From assembly GCA_022704885.1 (NCBI GenBank), contig JAKJFO010000053.1:1-21058 (forward strand): a stretch of 21,058 nucleotides of DNA, written 5' to 3'. The translations under genes were made by a program, and so were the position numbers. The DNA is from Candidatus Rifleibacteriota bacterium (GTDB lineage Bacteria > Riflebacteria > Ozemobacteria > Ozemobacterales > Ozemobacteraceae). The notes beneath the pieces were generated by a model. It ran no database searches. It was not told the DNA's origin and worked only from the letters and a program-made list of their open reading frames with translations. The number at the start of each line of letters is the position of its first letter. Positions within the stretch are counted from its first letter, which is position 1. This document shows, one piece after another, positions 15,243 to 21,058 of the stretch.

Positions 15243-17750
15243 TCAGTCTTTGCTCTTCTTCCATTCTTCGACGCGGGCAATCGTCTTTTCGAGCAGATCC
15301 TGCACCTTCTTTTCGCTGGTGCTTTCGACCCAGATATTGACAAAGGGCCGGTCAGGATCAGGCAGAACCAGCACCCACTCATCGTTGCCCAGCATTATCT
15401 TGACGCCGTCGAGCAGATGGGTTTCCTTGTCTTTGGCAAATTCCATGGCATAGCGCATGACTTTGCCCTTGTCTTCCCAGGGGCATGGAATGCGGCTGGC
15501 ACGCGCATAAAAATCGGGAATACCGTTGACAATCTCTGAAAGCGGCTTTTGGAGTAAAGAAATAAATTCAAACAGTTTCACGGTCGCGATCATGCCATCG
15601 AAAGCAGCCTGAAATGCCGGAAAGATAATGCCACCGCGGTCGTCGATACAGGTTTCGACCTTTTCGTTAATGGCTGCATCCATCAGAGCACGCTCGCTTG
15701 TCTTGGTGCGAATGATCGTGCCACCAAGCTTCGCGGCCATACTTTCGAGCTGATGCGTCGCTGACACCGGCACCGCAATGCGCGCGCCCGGAATCAGTTC
15801 GAGCACCATTCTGGCCCAGACGGCCATCGCCTCGGCACCTTTGATTATGCGGCCCTGATCGTCGATGAAGGTTATGTGCTCTGCCCCGTCACCCATGACG
15901 ACACCAAGATCGGCACCCAGTGACTTGACAATCGAAGCCACACTGGCGTGCGACTGCTCGGGCGTCACCATTGTCACGCGATTCTCGTCGTGATATGCGT
16001 TAAGCGTGATGACTTCACAGTTCAATTTACCGAGAAAAGTATTGAAAATACCGCTAGCCCCGCTGAAACAGTAGTCGAGCACCACTTTCAGACGACGCTG
16101 GCTGATCGCGGTAACATCGAGACAGCGCAGAAGTTCTTCACTGTAGTTTTCGGGAACGCGCGGCGGGAAGCTGATTTCACCGACTTCCGGAATCGAGACG
16201 CGGCGGAAATCTTCGCGATTGAAAAGGCGTTCGATCGACTTTTTCTGCGCAATTGAGATATCGCGGCCTTCGACATCGAAAATCTTGATTTCGATCTGAT
16301 TGGGGTCATCACCGGAGAGTTTGACGTGCACCCCACCGCCACGCATGAATGCGCTCGGTTTGTAGCGTGCCACCGGTGCCGGTGTTACCCGCAGATCGGC
16401 AACGTTGATGCCGGCCGAGCTCAAACCGCTGATAATAGCGCGGTTGATAACGCGGCTGATTTTGTTGGAATCGCGCGAAGTAATGATGCTGGCTCCCTTC
16501 GGCAGTGTCGAGCCAAAAGCAGCGCCGATTTTTGAGGCCATTTCCGGGGTGATCTCGATATTGGCGAGACCGGCTATGCCATAATCGCTGAACAGGTTTC
16601 TGGTCCATTTGTCGCTCCAGATGATGCTGGAAAACACGGTAGAACCCTCTTCAACCTGCTTTTTCGGCCAGATCTTGACGTTTTCGCGAATGATCGCGCC
16701 CTTGCCGATGCGGCATTCCTCGCTGATAATCGCACCAGACTCAACCACGACCTTGTCCTGAATGAGCGTGTTGCCGCTGATGACCGATTCATAAATCTCG
16801 GCGTCTTCGCCGACGTGAACGCCATCCCAGAGCGTGCCGCCCTTGATTTTCGCATTTTTCTTGATGACGCAGCCATCGCCGAGCACGCAGTTTTCGAGAT
16901 CGACGCCATCTTCGATAACGCAGTTCTGGCCAATGATTACGCCACCCTTGAACTTGACCTTGGCAGAAATGTTCGAGTTTTTGCCGACCCAGACATCGCG
17001 GCCGATAATGTTCAGGCGATCTCCGGGAATCTGCAGTTTAACTTCGCCGTTGAGCACGTTTTTGTGTGCAAGCACGTATTCTTCGAGGTTGCCGATGTCT
17101 TTCCAGTAGCCCTCGGCGATATAACCGTAAAGCGGCAGACCTTCTTTGAGCATGAGCGGAAACAGGTTCTTGCTGAAATCGAATTCTGTCTTGGCTGGAA
17201 TATATTTGAAGATCTCGGGTTCGAGAATGTAAATGCCGGTATTGATGGTGTCTGAGAACACTTCGCCCCAGCTCGGTTTCTCGAGAAATCTGATGATCTT
17301 GCCGTCATCAGCAGTAATTACTACGCCATATTCAAGCGGATTGGTGACGCGGGTCAGAACCATCGTCGCCATCGATTTCTTTTCGCGATGAAAACGAATA
17401 GCTTCAGAGAGATCGAAATCAGTCAGAACATCGCCTGAGATGATAATAAATGGCTCGTCTTTGAGCTTTTCTTCGGTGTTCTTAACGCTGCCGGCGGTGC
17501 CAAAATCGGCAGTCGCCATCTGGTATTCCATCTGAATATCGAAGTCGGTGCCTTCACCGAAATACTTGGTGATCACTTCGGGCTGGAAGTAGAGAATAGA
17601 ACAGATGCGATTGAAGCCATACTGTTTGAGCAGGTTGACGATATGCTCCATCATCGGAATATTTGCCAGTGGCACCATTGGTTTGGGGATGTTACAGGTA
17701 ATCGGTCGTAGACGCGTACCAAAACCGCCAGCCATAATAACAGCTTTCAT
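15243..17750 (-). CDS. Sugar-1-phosphate nucleotidyltransferase / phosphomannomutase-like fusion
   Basis: 835 residues, the length typical of mannose-1-phosphate guanylyltransferase fusions. Residues 1-235 are a nucleotidyltransferase with MAGGFGTRLRPITCNIPKPM, the metal-site SGDVLTD and AEGYWKDIGNLEEY. Residues about 250-370 are left-handed beta-helix repeats (IGQNCVIEDGVDLENCVLGD). Residues about 385-835 have the phosphohexomutase fold, but the usual TASHNP reads KLSGDDPN (about 481), the DGDxDR metal loop reads MGDGAEH (about 619) and the GExSGH loop reads DDRGGIIFP (about 704). The first domain should make an NDP-sugar, probably GDP-mannose, for surface glycans; the mutase part is probably non-catalytic. 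AGGA and a strong promoter precede the ATG. A glycosyltransferase gene lies just upstream. Confidence 0.87.
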   Translation of the reverse strand: MKAVIMAGGFGTRLRPITCNIPKPMVPLANIPMMEHIVNLLKQYGFNRICSILYFQPEVITKYFGEGTDFDIQMEYQMATADFGTAGSVKNTEEKLKDEPFIIISGDVLTDFDLSEAIRFHREKKSMATMVLTRVTNPLEYGVVITADDGKIIRFLEKPSWGEVFSDTINTGIYILEPEIFKYIPAKTEFDFSKNLFPLMLKEGLPLYGYIAEGYWKDIGNLEEYVLAHKNVLNGEVKLQIPGDRLNIIGRDVWVGKNSNISAKVKFKGGVIIGQNCVIEDGVDLENCVLGDGCVIKKNAKIKGGTLWDGVHVGEDAEIYESVISGNTLIQDKVVVESGAIISEECRIGKGAIIRENVKIWPKKQVEEGSTVFSSIIWSDKWTRNLFSDYGIAGLANIEITPEMASKIGAAFGSTLPKGASIITSRDSNKISRVINRAIISGLSSAGINVADLRVTPAPVARYKPSAFMRGGGVHVKLSGDDPNQIEIKIFDVEGRDISIAQKKSIERLFNREDFRRVSIPEVGEISFPPRVPENYSEELLRCLDVTAISQRRLKVVLDYCFSGASGIFNTFLGKLNCEVITLNAYHDENRVTMVTPEQSHASVASIVKSLGADLGVVMGDGAEHITFIDDQGRIIKGAEAMAVWARMVLELIPGARIAVPVSATHQLESMAAKLGGTIIRTKTSERALMDAAINEKVETCIDDRGGIIFPAFQAAFDGMIATVKLFEFISLLQKPLSEIVNGIPDFYARASRIPCPWEDKGKVMRYAMEFAKDKETHLLDGVKIMLGNDEWVLVLPDPDRPFVNIWVESTSEKKVQDLLEKTIARVEEWKKSKD

Positions 17751-17806
17751 TTTCTTTCCTCACTCATTCCAATTCCTTTATTTGGGGACAACAAGCCCAT
17801 GCACAC

Positions 17807-17835
17807 ATTCTAGATTCAGCCGGCCAAATAGTCAA
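17807..17835 (-). promoter_or_regulatory. Strong sigma-70-type promoter of the nucleotidyltransferase fusion
   Basis: On the minus strand TTGACT (17835-17830), a 17-base spacer, and TAGAAT (17812-17807). The expected start near 17800 gives a leader of about 50 bases ending in GAGGA before the ATG. Confidence 0.72.
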
Positions 17836-17882
17836 CTTTGCTGTAAAAAATAGAGAAAAATGCAAATTTGCCTGCTGCCTCA

Positions 17883-19031
17883 TCAAAATCCGGCAACACG
17901 ACATTTTCTGAACAGCTCCAGATATTGCTGCATCATTGACTGCCAACTGGCTCTCTCGATTATGCGTTGCCTCGCCTGAAGGCCCATTTCGCGTCGATGT
18001 GCCGGCTCGATGGCTATCGCTCGCCCCAGGGCCTTTCTTAATGAATCTGGGTTGCAATGCTCAAAAAACAATCCTTCTTCACCGTCGGTGAACATTTCTC
18101 CCAGACCTCCAATATCTGGGACGACCGGCATGATGCCAGAAGCCATAGCCTCGAGAACCACGTATGCATAGGCTTCTCGAACGTTTACAGCAAAAGCAAA
18201 AATGTCATATGCCGGGTAAACTTTTTCGACATCGTTACGAAACCCGAGAACATGAAACCTTTTGCTACAGCCGAATTCCTCGGCAAGCCGTTTAAGAAAA
18301 GCAATGTAGCCAGCTTCAGTTTCGCGCCCGATGTAAACGAGATGAACGTTCTCGCGATTACGCGCCACACCTTCATCATCAAACATCGCCCGTAACAGGT
18401 CTTCAGAGCCTTTCTTCTTTTCAATGCGGCCACTGGAACCCACCACTATCGCATCGTCGGCAAGCCCGAGCTCTTTTCGCAATTTGTCGCGGGCTTCCGG
18501 GTTTGAATTATATTTGATGGTATCGACACCGCTCTTGATACAGCAAACCTTGTCGCCCTTGATTCCCCAGTATTTCAGAATGCGCTCTCTTACATAATCA
18601 GCATTTGGCACAACAGCGGCAAGATTATTGAACAGACAGCGGTGCAACGGATCCTTTCGATAAAGAGCGCCTGCCCCTATGCGATAAAACAGAAAAAATT
18701 GCAGATGCTGACCGGTTAAAAGCCTGGCCATATGTACCGGATACATCATCTGTGTCCTGAATGCCACTACCGCAGCCGGCTGTAGCTTCTTCAGCATTGT
18801 ATATGCTGCCGGATAGCTGACCAGCTCATACTTGGTAGTAACAGGAAACGGGTAAAGCCCGATACCCCGGTCAGCACATTGTTGCGCGATCAGAGAATCG
18901 GCAGGAGCTGCCACGACCGCGTTATGACCACGATCGATCAGGTCTCGTGCGTAGCGCAGACCGAAGAGTTCAAGCCCTGAGCAGCTGGAATAAGGCAGCA
19001 ACATGATTACAGGTCTGTCTGTCATAGCCAT
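17883..19031 (-). CDS. GT4-family glycosyltransferase
   Basis: About 382 residues from the ATG at 19031; ATG 19025 or TTG 19055 are other possible starts and none has a strong ribosome site. The N-terminal domain has LLPYSSCSGLELFGLRYARD, typical of GT-B glycosyltransferases with a glycine loop and acceptor site. The C-terminal domain has CIKSGVDTIKYN, VGSSGRIEKKKGSEDLLRAM and EAYAYVVLEAMASGIMPVV, the GT4 E-x7-E nucleotide-sugar site (here EAYAYVVLE). It should add a sugar from an NDP-sugar, possibly the product of the neighbouring nucleotidyltransferase, to a lipid or glycan. There is no membrane helix; it is probably peripheral at the inner membrane. The 132-base gap to the next gene holds that gene's own promoter. 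Confidence 0.88.
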   Translation of the reverse strand: MAMTDRPVIMLLPYSSCSGLELFGLRYARDLIDRGHNAVVAAPADSLIAQQCADRGIGLYPFPVTTKYELVSYPAAYTMLKKLQPAAVVAFRTQMMYPVHMARLLTGQHLQFFLFYRIGAGALYRKDPLHRCLFNNLAAVVPNADYVRERILKYWGIKGDKVCCIKSGVDTIKYNSNPEARDKLRKELGLADDAIVVGSSGRIEKKKGSEDLLRAMFDDEGVARNRENVHLVYIGRETEAGYIAFLKRLAEEFGCSKRFHVLGFRNDVEKVYPAYDIFAFAVNVREAYAYVVLEAMASGIMPVVPDIGGLGEMFTDGEEGLFFEHCNPDSLRKALGRAIAIEPAHRREMGLQARQRIIERASWQSMMQQYLELFRKCRVAGF

Positions 19032-19163
19032 TCTCGCTTCAAAGATGTTGAGCAATTTCTAACAGTCTAACAGATAGACAATTCAATACAATAACAAAAT
19101 CTTGTTCGCCCGAAATTCTCTGAGCGTCTGTCGGGGAACCTTCTTTTTCAGGTAGAATCAAGT

Positions 19164-19916
19164 ATGAGAAAAACAAAATTGATGCTGCTGTTGATTCTGG
19201 TCAACCTGCCTGCGCTGGCGTTTTCTGCCGAAATTCAGCTGATCCGGCTCAAATACGCCGACCCGCACTCGGTCGCGCATACGATCAAGGCGCTTTTTGG
19301 TGGCAGAGTCAACGCAGTTCCGGTTCCATCTGTCAACGGAGTCGCCATCAACGCTTCAGATCAATATGAAATGGACGAGATAAAAAAGCTGGCGGCCGTA
19401 CTCGACCGGCGGCCGGCCACTCTCAGATTCAGCATTCAAAGCGATTCGCACGGCCGCGAGAAGTCACAGACGATTGGCTACCGGCAACGCCCGCGCGCAG
19501 AAACGACGACTTCAACGACAACGGCGAGCAGCATGCGAACTATCGTTGCCATGGAATTTTCAAAGGCGTCTTTGACTGACGAGCTGGTGCAGATATATTC
19601 GCTGCCCGGCTGGTATGGCCCCGAAACAGTGGTAATGACAACATCACAAGGCTTAAAAGTTTCGGGCCATCTCATCGATGAAGATCGAGTAGTGGTGCAG
19701 GTCTGGTATGCCCAGGACAACGGCGGCGTTTCTGAAGTGCTGTTAACTGAAGTCGAGACCAGGGCCGGCGAGTGGTTCAGCCTCGGAGGTCTCGGGCAGA
19801 GCACAGGTAACGATGCGCACAGCGTCGAGATCAGATCGCACAATGGCATCAGCTATAAGAAAACCGGCGGCCAGATCGACCGCCGGTTCATGCTCAGAGT
19901 TGATGTGATCAGATAG
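19164..19916 (+). CDS. Exported secretin-N-domain (NolW-like) protein without a pore domain
   Basis: 250 residues. It has a signal peptide (MLLLILVNLPALAFSA, cleavage about residue 21), then residues about 24-85 matching a secretin N-domain: IQLIRLKYADPHSVAHTIKA followed by VNGVAINASDQYEMDEIKKL. A serine/threonine-rich linker (about 113-123) follows. Residues about 128-215 (VVMTTSQGLKVSGHLIDEDR... then GEWFSLGGLG) recall the beta strands and closing GxLGGL of a secretin barrel, but the protein is far too short to form a gate and pore. It would sit in the periplasm. It may help a secretin or be a remnant or regulator; this is inference. It starts close after a possible -10 box, with only a weak AGG as ribosome site. 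Confidence 0.68.
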   Translation: MRKTKLMLLLILVNLPALAFSAEIQLIRLKYADPHSVAHTIKALFGGRVNAVPVPSVNGVAINASDQYEMDEIKKLAAVLDRRPATLRFSIQSDSHGREKSQTIGYRQRPRAETTTSTTTASSMRTIVAMEFSKASLTDELVQIYSLPGWYGPETVVMTTSQGLKVSGHLIDEDRVVVQVWYAQDNGGVSEVLLTEVETRAGEWFSLGGLGQSTGNDAHSVEIRSHNGISYKKTGGQIDRRFMLRVDVIR

Positions 19917-19918
19917 TA

Positions 19919-21058
19919 TCAGAACGATACTTCACTGCCACCACCAGAATAATCGTCGTCAACGCTGTCGTCACCAAAACTTGTGCCATCACCATAGCTG
20001 CCATCGGGCGGCGGTGGCGGCGGCGGAACATCATCAGAGTCGCCACTGTCATCGTTATAGAAATCAGGAGCAGTCGCGTCTTCATCGGGTTGTGACATAT
20101 CATCAGGCTGCGCCATCTCATCACCGCCAGCTGGTGGTGGTGGCGGCTCGGGGTAATCATCATAGCCAAAAGAATCTGGTTGCAGCATATCAGGCTCGTT
20201 GCCATCGGGCGGCGGCAGTTCGGTGCTTACCGAGGTGGTCCAGCCGGATGAGTCTTCGGTAGGACTGATGGTGATTTCATCGCTGCTGTTCTCGAAGGCC
20301 GGTTCCTGGTAAGAGTCGATCTCGCCGAAGTCGCTGGCTGTGGATATCGTCAGCTCATCAGGAATTTCGCCGGGCATGATGCCGCCGATTGCCTCGATCT
20401 TTGGCAGAGTCAGGGTTTCCATGATGCGTTCACGAATGTTGGTCATGTGCTTGAGCAGTTCGAGACTGCTGTGATAGAAGTTCAGCACGACCAGCTTGCG
20501 GCCGAGCGGAATAAGTACCATATGCGTATACAGTCGCTTATCGCCCTTGAGAAAGTGAAACAGCACGTTACCGATTTCAACACCGGCAAGTTCAGATTTC
20601 CACTGGTCGAAAAGACGCGGGCTGAAAGGCATCAGACTTTCTTTAATCGCAGTTCCGACCTGGGCAAGATTTTGCGGCTCGTCATAAGTAGCGGCCTGAA
20701 CATGCAGCAGGAACTGGCCATCGAAAGCGCCAACCGAAGCGAGAAGTGCCGGGCTGACGTTTTCTTTGATCTGAAAGTCGCTGGGCACAAGAAAACCGAA
20801 TTCATAATCGCGGTTGCGAATTGGCCTGAAGCCACGACGCTCACCGTAAAACGGCCTCAGAAAAGACATGTAATTGTCGACGCCAACACCGCGCAAAGCG
20901 TCTTTGAAGATCGAAGTCAGCCTCTGACCGTTGAGAACGTAATCATAGATGAACCAGCGTTCGTTGCTGAAGCGGCAGTAGACAACGAATTCGAATTTAC
21001 CGCGGGTGGTGTCGAGTCTGATTACGACCTTGCTCTGTACCGCCTTGTGATAACGAGG
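19919..21058 (-). CDS. Unrecognised protein with long acidic, proline-rich C-terminal tail (5' end outside the window)
   Basis: 379 codons are visible and the frame stays open to the window edge, so the start lies beyond it; a TTG at 20896 is internal. The first part (FEFVVYCRFSNERWFIYDYV) is beta-rich and faintly recalls MlaC-type domains. Next (DYEFGFLVPSDFQIKENVSP to about LLKHMTNIRERIMETLTLP) recalls the PsbP/DUF1795 fold. Neither match is firm. About the last 120 residues are low-complexity, rich in Asp, Glu, Pro, Gly and Ser, with a seven-proline run, ending SGGGSEVSF; they are surely disordered. The gene stops two bases from the convergent 19164 gene. Its function and location are unknown. 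Confidence 0.65.
   Translation of the reverse strand, partial: PRYHKAVQSKVVIRLDTTRGKFEFVVYCRFSNERWFIYDYVLNGQRLTSIFKDALRGVGVDNYMSFLRPFYGERRGFRPIRNRDYEFGFLVPSDFQIKENVSPALLASVGAFDGQFLLHVQAATYDEPQNLAQVGTAIKESLMPFSPRLFDQWKSELAGVEIGNVLFHFLKGDKRLYTHMVLIPLGRKLVVLNFYHSSLELLKHMTNIRERIMETLTLPKIEAIGGIMPGEIPDELTISTASDFGEIDSYQEPAFENSSDEITISPTEDSSGWTTSVSTELPPPDGNEPDMLQPDSFGYDDYPEPPPPPAGGDEMAQPDDMSQPDEDATAPDFYNDDSGDSDDVPPPPPPPDGSYGDGTSFGDDSVDDDYSGGGSEVSF

Noticed and set aside
20100..20260. Possible short DNA repeats in the tail-encoding region
   Set aside because: The similarity reflects proline/aspartate codon runs; units are irregular in length and spacing, with no CRISPR or tandem-repeat period.

Overview
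The window comes from a bacterium of roughly 50% GC with tightly packed genes. The longest gap between genes is about 130 bases, so no stretch over 300 bases lacks a gene. A cleavable signal peptide on a secretin-N-like protein, pseudopilins, and an NDP-sugar/glycosyltransferase pair suggest a double-membraned, possibly uncultured lineage. A Riflebacteria-type organism is my guess, with low confidence; the sequence holds no rRNA or other marker to settle it. I found no tRNA, rRNA, CRISPR array, insertion sequence or origin.

Region 1 (5-4525, minus strand) is a four-gene operon. A peptidase-MA-like protein with a broken HExxH motif is followed by a 55-residue one-helix membrane protein, then ComEC (DNA-uptake channel), then ComEA (membrane-anchored helix-hairpin-helix DNA receptor). 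The ComEC C-terminal metallo-beta-lactamase-like domain has lost all recognisable metal-binding residues. This operon's promoter sits back to back with the promoter of region 2.

Region 2 (4657-7571, plus strand) is one large gene joining a cyclic-nucleotide-binding domain, a MinD/CpaE-like ATPase, TPR repeats and a C-terminal domain of unknown type. The reading frame breaks at a CCC run (7046-7048); adding one C would restore a 971-residue protein. A strong bidirectional hairpin separates it from an ATP-grasp ligase gene on the minus strand (7639-8802), which has its own promoter and a palindromic candidate operator.

Region 3 (8926-13242, minus strand) is a compact comG/type-II-secretion-like assembly operon: GspE-like ATPase, two GspF-like membrane proteins and three prepilin-like proteins. 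Four ATGA stop/start overlaps and one 11-base overlap join the genes. Together with comEC/comEA it looks like most of a DNA-uptake pseudopilus machine. No prepilin peptidase or full secretin is present in the window.

Region 4 (13349-15180, plus strand) pairs a small cysteine-rich membrane protein with a YtcJ-type amidohydrolase. It ends at a second hairpin terminator.

Region 5 (15243-19031, minus strand) holds a nucleotidyltransferase/left-handed-beta-helix/phosphomannomutase-like fusion, preceded by a strong promoter, and a GT4 glycosyltransferase; both are likely for cell-surface polysaccharide. Region 6 (19164-21058) has a small exported secretin-N-like protein on the plus strand. It converges, two bases apart, on a gene that runs off the window and ends in a long acidic, proline-rich tail.
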